Of a DNA stretch of 64,000 nucleotides, positions 1 through 8,390 are shown one piece after another (position 1 is the first letter of the stretch; each line of letters begins with the position of its first letter). The stretch is from assembly GCA_018268755.1 (NCBI GenBank), contig JAFDVW010000018.1, positions 121,096 through 185,095 on the forward strand, given 5' to 3'. Below the pieces are notes generated by a model, which was given only the letters and a program-made list of their open reading frames with translations, did not search any database and was not told where the DNA came from. The DNA is from Acidobacteriota bacterium. Lineage in GTDB: Bacteria > Acidobacteriota > Terriglobia > Terriglobales > Acidobacteriaceae. A program made the translations under genes and the position numbers.

Positions 1-24
1 TTGGTGGAGGCGGCGGGAGTCGAA
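1..24. repeat. Duplicate of the ssrA 3' end (candidate att-like repeat)
   Basis: Bases 1-24 are identical to bases 94-117, which form the 3' end of the tmRNA gene (T-arm, acceptor stem and encoded CCA). The match may continue beyond the left window edge. Direct repeats of a tmRNA 3' end are the classic footprint of integrases that target ssrA. Here the two copies are only 93 bp apart, so this could be a remnant after excision, a tandem att site, or the edge of an element lying left of the window. Confidence 0.7.
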
Positions 25-94
25 ACTGAGGCGTTTGCGCGGCGTCGGAGCTGCGCGCCGAAATCCCGAGCGCAGCCGAGGGACCTGGAAGATT

Positions 95-480
95 TGGTGG
101 AGGCGGCGGGAGTCGAACCCGCGTCCGAAAATGTTACTGGTCAAGAGACTACATGCTTATTCGCGTTCATGCCCCGGGCGTTTGCCGCCTTGCGGCGGGT
201 CCCCCAGGACGTTCGCGGCCTCCGCTCAGAACGGACAAGAAACGGGTGCCGCTAGCCTGAAGTCTTAGCCTCTCATCCCAGACGTAGACGAGAAGAGCAG
301 CCCTCTGTGTGACGTTCGCTCACCGCCCAAGGGCGAAGCGGTGGAGAACGGTAGCCTAACGAATTAGGCTGCGTATGCCATTTGTTGATTGGCAATTATC
401 ATTTTGCTCACGATTACGGGTGTGTGCTCCCCGGCATGCCTCTTGGCCGCAAGCATCTCCGTCGAAACCGGGACGCCCCC
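95..480 (-). ncRNA. ssrA: Transfer-messenger RNA (tmRNA)
   Basis: tmRNA rescues stalled ribosomes and tags the unfinished protein for proteolysis, together with SmpB. On the minus strand the 5' end at 480 reads GGGGGCG and pairs over seven positions (one G-U) with CGCCUCC just before the ACCA 3' end at 95-98. The conserved block GGTTTCGACGGAGATGC lies right after the 5' end, and a T-arm with GGGTTCGACTCCC lies at the 3' end. The tag reading frame runs from 393 down to 364 and reads A-NQQMAYAA-stop, a short tag ending in the expected Ala-Ala degron. The length is 386 nt. A TAGAAT -10-like box sits at 500-495 on the minus strand, which fits a 5'-processed precursor. Confidence 0.95.
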
Positions 481-720
481 ATTTGGGATGGACCATTCTA
501 AAGAGCTCCTTCCAGAGTAGGGTCGAAACCCTTGGAAGTCAAACAACCGGTTGGATGTTAGAAAACCATCGTCGTTGCAAGAATGAAGCATTGTATGGTA
601 ATGTATGTATGTTAAGTCATATTGATGCAAATGATGCAATCATCAAGAGCGCTTGGAAAATGTCAGAAACGAAGGTCTACCCGAAGATCAGAACAGTTGT
701 AGCGTGAAGGAGGAAACAAG

Positions 721-1173
721 ATGAGCACCACGGATGTACTCTCAGGGTCGGACTTGATTCGTCAGCACGGTGTCGAGACCTATATTTTGCCGGCGCGACG
801 GCGGGGCGAGAAGAGATTCTCAATCAATGCTGGGGCTGTGCATAGGGCTTTAAGGCTAGACAATCTTGTGCCATCGGTTTGCAACGCATTGGCGTCGAAA
901 AAGTTTCTAAGGGAGAACCATCTCCGCTTAATCTCCAGAACTGGTCCGCCGTCCGGCAAGAGCACGAGCGTGACCTATACTTACGAATTCCTGGACGAAG
1001 AACACTCGATGCCGCAGACATCGAATGGCTCGTGTAGTACGCCGCAAACAAGACAGGAGGCATGGGAGCGTCTCCGCGGCGCCTTAAAAGACGTTTTCGC
1101 AACATACGGCGGAGGCGAAGCTTACCTGCGTGCTGAGCGTGCGTCTTTCCGCGATGCGGACAACCGCAAATGA
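721..1173 (+). CDS. Conserved hypothetical protein, likely partner (antitoxin?) of the downstream PIN protein
   Basis: I do not recognise this 150-residue protein. It starts with ATG after a strong GAAGGAGG ribosome site (706-713). Residues 15-95 look like one compact domain: it has a basic stretch (ARRRGEKRF), a motif SINAGAVHRALRLDNLVPSV and the segment SRTGPPSGKSTSVTYTYEF. A linker and a helical charged C-terminus follow (about 105-150). Its last codons overlap the start of the PIN gene by four bases (ATGA), so the two are almost certainly co-translated. That position is where antitoxins of vapBC-type modules sit, but I see no AbrB, RHH or Phd fold signature. The antitoxin role is inferred from position only; a nucleic-acid-binding or modification-related role is equally open. 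Confidence 0.7.
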   Translation: MSTTDVLSGSDLIRQHGVETYILPARRRGEKRFSINAGAVHRALRLDNLVPSVCNALASKKFLRENHLRLISRTGPPSGKSTSVTYTYEFLDEEHSMPQTSNGSCSTPQTRQEAWERLRGALKDVFATYGGGEAYLRAERASFRDADNRK

Positions 1174-1595
1174 GCCGTATTTACTGGGATTCCATGCTGT
1201 TCATCTATTGGCTGGATGACAACCCGCATTTTGCCAAGCGGGTTGCTTCCATCCACACACGCATGCGCGAACGCAACGACGAACTCATCACCAGTGCCGT
1301 CACGCTGGGTGAGGTTCTCGCTGGCGTATATCGCAAGGGGCCAATTTCACGGGTAGATGAGATACGAGGTGCCTTGACCAGCCTGCTCTCAGAAGTCATT
1401 CCCTTCACTGCAGAAACGGCCGACTACTATGCGAGGATTCGCGGCAGCATGAATATAGCTTCTCCCGATGCGATTCATCTCGCGTGCGCCGCCTCCGCGA
1501 ATACCGATTTGTTCCTGACGAACGATAAAAACCTGGTGGGCAAAGCGATCCCGGGAATTCAGTTCATCGCAGGACTGGAAACCAACATCATTTGA
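1170..1595 (+). CDS. PIN-domain ribonuclease, VapC-like toxin
   Basis: This 141-residue protein is a complete PIN domain, the fold of VapC toxins, which cleave RNA (often tRNA or rRNA) in a Mg2+-dependent way. The four acidic residues are all present: Asp7 in IYWDSMLFIYWL, Glu48 in TLGEV, Asp100 in SPDAIHLA and Asp119 in LTNDKNL. The size is typical for VapC. The start overlaps the preceding hypothetical gene by ATGA, giving a two-gene cassette beside ssrA, a frequent integration hotspot. In a toxin-antitoxin module the upstream product would neutralise it and repress the promoter. A free-standing RNase role cannot be excluded. Confidence 0.85.
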   Translation: MSRIYWDSMLFIYWLDDNPHFAKRVASIHTRMRERNDELITSAVTLGEVLAGVYRKGPISRVDEIRGALTSLLSEVIPFTAETADYYARIRGSMNIASPDAIHLACAASANTDLFLTNDKNLVGKAIPGIQFIAGLETNII

Positions 1596-1660
1596 AGACT
1601 CGGTGCTGATTTTTGCTGAGCCAAATATAGGTGCATCTTAAGAACTGCGGTGAGACTCGC

Positions 1661-2119
1661 ATGAAAATCCTAGGGATGATTTACTTTTGCCTGGCAATAC
1701 TGTTGGTCACAAACAGTGCGGTTGCTCAATCCGCGCGCCAAGCCGAACGGCAGATTTTTGACTCGACCAACCGGGAACGCCGTTCGCGCGGGCTGCCCGC
1801 ATTGGTGTGGAATGACGACCTGGCCCTCGCCGCGCGCCAGCACGCTGAAGCCATGGCGCAGAGCCATACGCTGTCGCACCAGTTGCCGGGCGAGGCATCT
1901 CTGCCCACGCGGGCCCGCAAAGCGGGCGTGAAATTCACTTCGCTGTCGGAAAACGTGGCGGTGGGAACTACCGCCGAAGACATTGCTGGGCAGTGGATAA
2001 AATCATCCGCCCACCGTGAGAACCTGCTCGATCCTGAGATGACCGCCACCGGGGTGGGAGTGGCCGAACGCGATGGCAAACTCTTCGCCGCGGAAGATTT
2101 TGCCAAAGTACGACCCTAA
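1661..2119 (+). CDS. Secreted CAP-domain (SCP/PR1-like) protein
   Basis: This is a 152-residue protein exported by a Sec signal peptide (about residues 1-23: hydrophobic core ILGMIYFCLAILLV, ending near AVAQS). The ATG at 1661 is preferred over an in-frame GTG at 1631 because it puts the signal peptide at the N-terminus. The mature part is a CAP domain: FDSTNRERRSRGLPAL, then DDLALAARQHAEAMA with the conserved His, LSENVAVG, QWIKSSAHRENLLDP with the second His, and a final GVGVAERDGKLFAAEDFA strand. Bacterial CAP proteins are extracytoplasmic with poorly defined function. It stands alone between the PIN cassette and a convergent acetyltransferase gene. Confidence 0.85.
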   Translation: MKILGMIYFCLAILLVTNSAVAQSARQAERQIFDSTNRERRSRGLPALVWNDDLALAARQHAEAMAQSHTLSHQLPGEASLPTRARKAGVKFTSLSENVAVGTTAEDIAGQWIKSSAHRENLLDPEMTATGVGVAERDGKLFAAEDFAKVRP

Positions 2120-2183
2120 AGTCCGACAACTCCGGCACCCTGACAAATGGGATGCGCGTGGGCGCGGCATCTCCCAAGCCGGT

Positions 2184-2792
2184 CTAGGAGAGCAATTTCC
2201 CGCTCAGACGCGCCTTCACCGCAGGCCATTCCTCGTCGATCAAACTGAAATACACGGAGTGCCGGATACGCCCGCTGACCGTGATCATGTGCTTGCGGAA
2301 GGTGCCCTCTTCGGTCGCTCCCAGCCGCAGGATCGCCTTGCGGGATTTCTCATTGAGCGAATCGGTTTTGAGCTCCACCCGCAGGCATCCCCACTGTTCG
2401 AAGGCATGACCCAGCATGAGAAGTTTGGCCTCAGTGTTGACGGCGGTGCGCTGCCATGCCGGCACAATCCAGGTGGAACCAATCTCCACGTGACGGTTGG
2501 CGCGGTCGATATTCATGAAACGCGTGCTGCCCACCACTCCCCCGGAAGCCCGGTCGACGGTAACAAACACCACCGATTGCCCGGCTTGCTGTTCGGCCAA
2601 GGCCTTGTGTACGAAGCCATCAAAGTCCTCGCGCGTGCGCATGGCGTAGGGGAACCAGCGGAAGATATCCTCCGCGTCATTCTTGGCGGCATTCCACAGC
2701 AGCGGGGCATGCTCGGTGCGAATGGGCTCCAGGCGTACAAAACGGCCTTCCAGCGCCACCTGCGAGCCATCGATCACTTTTGTATCAGACAA
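2184..2792 (-). CDS. GNAT family N-acetyltransferase, RimJ/RimL type
   Basis: This 202-residue protein matches the Acetyltransf_3 branch of GNAT enzymes, which transfer acetyl from acetyl-CoA to amines such as protein N-termini or small molecules. The N-terminal strand GRFVRLEPIRTEHAPLLWNA is typical of the RimJ/L subgroup. The core strand VVGSTRFMNI is followed by HVEIGSTWIVPAWQRTAVN, which aligns with the acetyl-CoA loop region. The segment LRVELKTDSLNEKSRKAI is the conserved V-x-N-S-R-A motif near the C-terminal half. It is convergent with the CAP gene and monocistronic. The substrate cannot be read from sequence. Confidence 0.85.
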   Translation of the reverse strand: MSDTKVIDGSQVALEGRFVRLEPIRTEHAPLLWNAAKNDAEDIFRWFPYAMRTREDFDGFVHKALAEQQAGQSVVFVTVDRASGGVVGSTRFMNIDRANRHVEIGSTWIVPAWQRTAVNTEAKLLMLGHAFEQWGCLRVELKTDSLNEKSRKAILRLGATEEGTFRKHMITVSGRIRHSVYFSLIDEEWPAVKARLSGKLLS

Positions 2793-3093
2793 GGCAATCT
2801 CCAGAAAACATAGGGCCCGTGGCGGATTTATGAGGACAACAAGAATCGGCCACGGCTTTCACGGATTTACATACCTTACACGATGAATTTTAACGCAGAC
2901 GAGCTCTTCCCACCGAGGAGCGTCGGCCGGGCTGTATTCTGCGCGCGGAAGGGCGGCCCGACGCCCCTTCCTCCGGCCTCTTCTTTGCATCTTCAACCCG
3001 CTCCCGGCATCTGATAGGAAGCTGTAGCCTGTAGAATAATCAGGTTGACCAAAGCATGATGGATTTCGTCCAACCCTGTCAGGAGAGGTGCCG
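2793..3093. other. Intergenic region without a recognised gene
   Basis: About 300 bases separate the acetyltransferase start (minus) from bshC (plus), so both promoters must lie here. I see a TAGAAT hexamer at 3032-3037 that could serve bshC. The stretch CGTCGGCCGG...GGCCCGACG around 2929-2970 may form an imperfect hairpin. No tRNA, small ORF with a ribosome site, or known motif was found. Confidence 0.5.
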
Positions 3094-4695
3094 GTGAAGG
3101 CCCAATGTCTGCCGTTCCGTCAGATTCCGCACACGACAAGGCTTTTCACCGACTACCTTTCGGCCTCACCCAAGGTGCAGCCGTTTTATCCGCGTTCGCC
3201 GCAATTCGCCCAATGGGTGAACGACGAAACCACGCGTGTGAGTTATGATGCGGGGCGCCGGGAACGAGTGGCGGCCATTCTGGAGCGGCAGAACCAGACT
3301 TGGGGTTCCTCGGCCAAGACACTGGCCAACATCGCCTGCCTGCGGCGAGGAGCTTATGCCGTAGTCACCGGACAACAGGTTGGGCTGTTCGGAGGGCCGG
3401 CATTTTCTCTTTACAAGGCGTTGCATGTCCTGAAGCTGGCGGCCGAAGCCACCGCCGCCGGCGTGGATTGTGTGCCCATTTTCTGGCTGGCCACGCAAGA
3501 CCACGACGTCGCTGAGATTCGCTCCACTTCCCTGCCCGGCCCGGAAGGTGGCCAGAAATTCGTGGCCCCCACCGAAGGCGCTCCCGACGCCCCGGTGGGA
3601 AACATCCAGTTTGGAGCGGAGATCGAGCCGGTGGTGGACCAGGCTGCGGCGCTTCTGGGCGAGACCGCGGTTGCCGCCTTCCTGCGTGAATCTTACCGTC
3701 CTGGCGAATCCTACGGCACCGCTTTCGCTCGCCTGTTTGCCCGCTTATTCGCCGATTGGGGTCTGATCCTGATGGACGCCTCGGACGGCGAAATGACGGA
3801 TGTAGCCGCCCCGATTTTTCAGGCTGCCCTCGATCAGTCCAAGGAGCTGACCGCCACCTTACTGGCCCGCAACGCAGAACTGGAAGCCGCCGGGTATCAC
3901 GCGCAGGTCAAAGTTACTCCGTCTTCCACTCTGCTTTTCACCCTGCGCAAGGGGGCCCGGGTCCCTCTCCACCAGGACGGCGAAAGCTTTCTCGCTGGGG
4001 CGGAAAAGGTCTCCGCATCCGATCTGCGCCAACAAATCGAAGCCGGGTCGCGGAATTTCAGCGCGAATGTGTTGTTGCGGCCCATCGTGCAGGACTACCT
4101 TTTGCCCACCCTGGCCTATATTGGCGGGGCCGCCGAGGTGGCGTACTTCGCCCAGGTCGCCGTGGTGTATCAGCAATTGCTGGGGCGAATTACCCCCATC
4201 TTGCCGCGTTTCTCCGCCACCATGGTGGAGCCCAAACCGCAGACCCTGCTGGAGCGCTACGAGCTGAGCTTGCCGGATTTGTTCCATGGTCCCGATCCGC
4301 TGAGGGAGAGGCTGGCCGCCCAGGTATTGCCGGCGGAACTGCAATCGGCCTTCGATCGTGCCGAAAAAAGTTTGGCGGAATCATTGGCTGGAGTGAAGAG
4401 CGCGCTAGATCGTCTGGATAAGACGTTGGTCGAAGCCGCCGGCAATGCCGAAGGCAAGATGCGCCACCAGCTGGAACAGATTCGCGCCAAGGCGGCGCGC
4501 GCGGAACTACAGAAAAGCGAAGTGGCCGGACGCCACGCGGACTTGCTGAGCCATGCGCTCTTCCCCAACAAAACCCTGCAGGAACGCGAGGTGGCGGGTA
4601 TTTACTTTCCCTCCAGGTATGGTCTGGAGTTCCTGAAAGACCTGTACGAAAACATCCGCACGGAATGCGTGGACCATCAAGTGATCAGCCTCTAG
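3094..4695 (+). CDS. bshC: Bacillithiol biosynthesis cysteine-adding enzyme BshC
   Basis: BshC adds L-cysteine to glucosaminyl-malate, the last step of bacillithiol synthesis in the cytoplasm. The product is 533 residues, close to the family length of about 540. The Rossmann-like core shows the family block VVTGQQVGLFGGPAFSLYKA (about residues 90-110) followed by PIFWLATQDHD. A long predicted coiled coil (FDRAEKSLAESLAGVKSALD onward, about residues 405-480) is the dimerisation helix of the family, and the end LFPNKTLQERE is also typical. GTG at 3094 is chosen because AGGAG at 3081-3085 is correctly spaced from it; a GTG at 3088 lies too close. bshA and bshB are not in this window. Confidence 0.93.
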   Translation: MKAQCLPFRQIPHTTRLFTDYLSASPKVQPFYPRSPQFAQWVNDETTRVSYDAGRRERVAAILERQNQTWGSSAKTLANIACLRRGAYAVVTGQQVGLFGGPAFSLYKALHVLKLAAEATAAGVDCVPIFWLATQDHDVAEIRSTSLPGPEGGQKFVAPTEGAPDAPVGNIQFGAEIEPVVDQAAALLGETAVAAFLRESYRPGESYGTAFARLFARLFADWGLILMDASDGEMTDVAAPIFQAALDQSKELTATLLARNAELEAAGYHAQVKVTPSSTLLFTLRKGARVPLHQDGESFLAGAEKVSASDLRQQIEAGSRNFSANVLLRPIVQDYLLPTLAYIGGAAEVAYFAQVAVVYQQLLGRITPILPRFSATMVEPKPQTLLERYELSLPDLFHGPDPLRERLAAQVLPAELQSAFDRAEKSLAESLAGVKSALDRLDKTLVEAAGNAEGKMRHQLEQIRAKAARAELQKSEVAGRHADLLSHALFPNKTLQEREVAGIYFPSRYGLEFLKDLYENIRTECVDHQVISL

Positions 4696-4853
4696 CCCGC
4701 GCCCTTCCCAAGCCCGCACATTCAACCTATTGAACACATCCTGCGCCGAGTTCTCGCTCCGCCATTGACGCTGATTGGACAGGATGTAATAAACAATGCG
4801 GATTTATCCTCGCAGTAACAGGTCCATCGATCCAATTCCCGGGGAGAGTGCGC

Positions 4854-7800
4854 ATGCATCGCAGGCGATTTCTGGAGTTTGTCACTCAGGTTGGCGCCAG
4901 CGTTGGCGTGGGTACTTCTTTGCTCGATCCGCCGGCGGTGCAGGCCCTCGGCCCCGCGGCACTGGCAGAACCAACCCAGTCGGCCACAAGCAGGATCAGC
5001 CCTCCCATCTCGCTGGACGGTGAATGGCTTCTGGCCACCGACCCCTCCCATGCCGGAATGCAGGAGCAGTGGTGGCGTGCCCCTCGCAAGGAGGCCAAGC
5101 CGGCCCAGGTTCCCTGGGGCATTCAGGGAACGTACCCCGGCTATCACGGCGTGGTGTGGTACTGGCGCGAGGTTTCTTTCCCGTCCCATCCATACCCGGG
5201 CGGCCGCTATCTGCTGAAGTTTTGGGACGTCGATTACCTGGCCGAAGTGTGGGTCAACGGCATTTCTGTGGGGCGGCATGAAGGGTCGCAAGCCGTATTT
5301 GTTTTCGACGTGACCCAAGCTGCCAAGCCCGGGGCCGGCAATCAAATCTGCGTTCGCGTTCTCGACCCAACCAAGGAACCCATCGAAGGTGTGGTGGACG
5401 GCGAAGCTCCCCATGGATGTTGGACGGGATCGTCTCTGCGCTCCGGTGGGATCCTCGACTCCGTGGAACTGCTGCTCACTCCGCAAGTTCGCATCGCGGA
5501 TATTGCGGCGTTCCCCCAGGCCGCGAATGGCCAGATACAACTCAAGATCACGGTGCATAACGCCGGCCCGAAGGCGGCGCCCGCGCAACTTCTTCTTACC
5601 TGTGCTCCCGCCGCCAGCGGCGAGATTCTGGCCGCGCAAACGATCGTGCGCGATATGCCCCCCGGCGAGACTGTGGTGGAAGCCTCGCTGCAAATCGAAC
5701 AACACCGCCGCTGGGAACTGCATGACCCCTTTCTTTACCGGGTCTCGGCGCAGATTTCCAGTGGAAATCAGGAGTCGATCGACGAGGCCTCCACGCGTTG
5801 CGGATTTCGCGATTTTCGTTTTGAGAACGGCTATTTCCGCCTGAATGGACGCCGCATTTTCCTGCGCTGCTCCCATTCCGGCAGCGACAGCCCGGTGGGC
5901 GTGCGTGTCCCGGAAAACCCCGATCTGCTGCGCCGTGACCTGGTGAACTCCAAGGCCATGGGCTTTAACATGATCCGCTTTATTGCCGGGTTGCCCAGGC
6001 GTTTCCAGCTGGACCTGTGTGACGAACTGGGGCTCATGGTCTATGAGGAAAGCTACGCCAGCTGGATGATGCGAAACTCTCCCCACATGGCAGAGCGTTT
6101 CAATCGATCGCTCGAAGCCATGATCCGCCGGGACAGGAACCATCCCAGCATCGTTATCTGGGGGCTGCTGAATGAGACGGGCAACGGCCCCATCTTCCAG
6201 CATGCCATTACGACGTTGCCCCGGGTCCGCGCTCTCGACCCCTCCCGTCTGGTCCTGCTGGGCAGCGGCCGCTTCGACTGTCTGGGCAATTTCCTCAATG
6301 GCCTGCAGATATGGAAATCAAACCTGGGCCCGGAACCAAACATCACGCACAATCCTAAGCCCTACAGCATCTGCTATGTGGTGCTGTGGACGACCGGGCA
6401 AGTGGCCTTGCATCCCGGCGCCCACGGGGAGTACAGCGTAGTCCGCTGGAAAGCGCCGGCCGATGGCGAGTATGCCGTCAACGCCCGCTTTGAAGGAACG
6501 GCCCCACACACCACCACCGATCTTCATGTCCTGCACAACGCTTCCCCGCTTTATGAAAGTTTCCTCAACTTGCAAGGCTGCGGCAATGAGGCGGCGTGCT
6601 CCCGCACGGTGCAAGTGCGCGCCGGCGACACCCTGGATTTCATCGTGGGCTGGGGCGGCAGCATGGACTATGACAACTGGATGGGCAGCCGTTGGGTCGA
6701 CAATACGGCGCTGGACTTGACCATCCGTGCGGCAACGGGAAAAACCTACGATCTGGCGGCGGATTTTTCCCTGGCGCGCAATCCCAATGGGGTATGGAGC
6801 TATGGCTACCTTCCCGCGGGGCGCAAACCGGATGTTTCCTCTTTTACCACCTACGCCCAGCCCAATACGGAAGATCACACTTGCGTGGGTGGCGTGTGTA
6901 ATCCCGGCTCAGAACAATGGGAAGACGTGCTCAGCGATCAGCACTACTATCCCAAGCTTCCCCACACCAAGCTAGTGATCTCCCGGTTGCGCAGCATTGG
7001 GGGCAACGACCACAAGTTGTTCCTGTCGGAATATGGCGTGGGCAGCGCCGTCGATTTGATCACCGTCACCCGGCACTTCGAACAAATCGGCCAGACCACC
7101 TGCGAAAATGCGCAGTCCTTTCGCAAACGCCTGGATTCCTTCATGGCGGATTGGGACCGTTGGAAGCTGGCGGACACCTTTGTCAGCCCGGAAAACTATT
7201 TCCGCCAGGCGGTGAGCAAAATGGCCGGGCAGCGCCGCCTGGGCATCAACGCGCTGCGCTCCAATCCTTTGATTGTGGGATATAACCTGACCGGCACCAG
7301 CGATCCGGCGGGCCTGGGCGAGGGCCTGACCACGGCATTTCGCGACTTCAAACCCGGCGCCGTGGATGCCATGTACGAGGTATTTCAGCCCTTGCGCTGG
7401 TGTCTTTTTGTAGAGCCGGTCCACGTGTACCGCAAGACCTCGGTGCGCTTTGAAGCCGTCCTTACCAACGAAGATGCTCTCCCTCCGGGCAAATATCCGG
7501 TGCGCTTTCGCATCATCGATCCCAAACGGCGCGTACTGTTTGAGCAGACCCGGGAAGTCACCATTCAGAGCAATACAGAAGCCCCCTTCGTGCTTCCGGT
7601 ATTCTCCGAAGAGATCATGGTGGATTGCCCCGCCGGAAAATGCCAGTTCACGGCAACCTTTCTGCAAGGCGGCGCGGCCACCGGCGGCGAGGTTGAATTC
7701 TACGTCGGCGACGCCGCCGATTTGCCTCCGCTGAAAAATGAAGTCGTTGTGTGGGGAAAGAATGAAGTCTTGTCGCGGTGGCTGCACGAGCATGCCGTTC

Positions 7801-8369
7801 GCGTGCGCGATTTCTCCTCCGCACCCCGCATACAAAATCAGGTCATCCTGGTGGATGGATTCGCCGAGGATCCGGCGGCAGGCTGGCCCGAGCTTATTCG
7901 CCGGGTGGAAAGCGGCGCGACCGCCATCTTCCTTTCTCCGGATGTTTTCCGCAAAGGAGACGAGCCTCTGGGCTGGCTGCCGCTGAGCGAGAAAGGCCGT
8001 CTGTCCATGACCAGCGAATACACTTTTCCCTGGGTCTACCCGACTGATGAATGGCTCAAGGAGCACCCCATCACGGAGGGGTTGCCGGCCGGCGGATTGA
8101 TGGATTACCTATATTGGCGCGACATGATTCCCGACGTCCGCTATGTACCACAACAAACGCCGGACGAAGCCATTGCGGGATCCATTCGGACCTCGTTGGG
8201 ATATGAATCCGAGCTGATGCTGGCAATTTACCGGCTGGGGAAAGGACGTTTTGTTCTCAACACGCTGAACGTGACAGCAAATCTGGGCAAGATCCCAGCC
8301 GCGGACCGGTTGCTGTGCAATATGCTGCGCTTTGCGGCGGGCCCAGACGCAGACAAGCAGTCTGCTTGA
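4854..8369 (+). CDS. Exported glycoside hydrolase family 2 protein with an inserted beta-sandwich
   Basis: This is a 1171-residue enzyme of the beta-galactosidase/mannosidase/glucuronidase clan. The N-terminus MHRRRFLEFVTQVGAS is a Tat-type signal, so it is exported folded. ATG 4854 is preferred over GTG 4848 because GGGGAG (4841-4846) fits it. The order is: sugar-binding jelly roll (about 60-215; YPGYHGVVWYWRE, VWVNGISVGRHEG), Ig-like domain (about 220-320), TIM barrel from GCGFRDFRFENGYFRLNGRR-like sequence on, acid/base Glu441 in WGLLNETG and nucleophile Glu726 in FLSEYGVG. Between the two catalytic residues an extra domain of roughly 150-200 residues is inserted (HGEYSVVRWKAPADGEY onward), resembling a carbohydrate-binding beta-sandwich. 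A further region of about 350 residues follows the barrel. The substrate is unknown. Confidence 0.85.
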   Translation: MHRRRFLEFVTQVGASVGVGTSLLDPPAVQALGPAALAEPTQSATSRISPPISLDGEWLLATDPSHAGMQEQWWRAPRKEAKPAQVPWGIQGTYPGYHGVVWYWREVSFPSHPYPGGRYLLKFWDVDYLAEVWVNGISVGRHEGSQAVFVFDVTQAAKPGAGNQICVRVLDPTKEPIEGVVDGEAPHGCWTGSSLRSGGILDSVELLLTPQVRIADIAAFPQAANGQIQLKITVHNAGPKAAPAQLLLTCAPAASGEILAAQTIVRDMPPGETVVEASLQIEQHRRWELHDPFLYRVSAQISSGNQESIDEASTRCGFRDFRFENGYFRLNGRRIFLRCSHSGSDSPVGVRVPENPDLLRRDLVNSKAMGFNMIRFIAGLPRRFQLDLCDELGLMVYEESYASWMMRNSPHMAERFNRSLEAMIRRDRNHPSIVIWGLLNETGNGPIFQHAITTLPRVRALDPSRLVLLGSGRFDCLGNFLNGLQIWKSNLGPEPNITHNPKPYSICYVVLWTTGQVALHPGAHGEYSVVRWKAPADGEYAVNARFEGTAPHTTTDLHVLHNASPLYESFLNLQGCGNEAACSRTVQVRAGDTLDFIVGWGGSMDYDNWMGSRWVDNTALDLTIRAATGKTYDLAADFSLARNPNGVWSYGYLPAGRKPDVSSFTTYAQPNTEDHTCVGGVCNPGSEQWEDVLSDQHYYPKLPHTKLVISRLRSIGGNDHKLFLSEYGVGSAVDLITVTRHFEQIGQTTCENAQSFRKRLDSFMADWDRWKLADTFVSPENYFRQAVSKMAGQRRLGINALRSNPLIVGYNLTGTSDPAGLGEGLTTAFRDFKPGAVDAMYEVFQPLRWCLFVEPVHVYRKTSVRFEAVLTNEDALPPGKYPVRFRIIDPKRRVLFEQTREVTIQSNTEAPFVLPVFSEEIMVDCPAGKCQFTATFLQGGAATGGEVEFYVGDAADLPPLKNEVVVWGKNEVLSRWLHEHAVRVRDFSSAPRIQNQVILVDGFAEDPAAGWPELIRRVESGATAIFLSPDVFRKGDEPLGWLPLSEKGRLSMTSEYTFPWVYPTDEWLKEHPITEGLPAGGLMDYLYWRDMIPDVRYVPQQTPDEAIAGSIRTSLGYESELMLAIYRLGKGRFVLNTLNVTANLGKIPAADRLLCNMLRFAAGPDADKQSA

Positions 8370-8390
8370 GCGAGCCGTGCGCCGGGAACG

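Noticed and set aside
1-255. 84-codon frame at the left edge
   Set aside because: Most of it is the complement of tmRNA and the duplicated tmRNA end; the repeated EAAGVE residues come from the repeat.
375-707. 110-codon plus-strand frame overlapping the tmRNA gene and its upstream region
   Set aside because: The first third lies on the tmRNA complement, there is no ribosome site and no known domain.
4722-6203. 493-codon minus-strand frame over the glycoside hydrolase gene
   Set aside because: No domain, no ribosome site and complete overlap with a gene having clear catalytic motifs on the plus strand.
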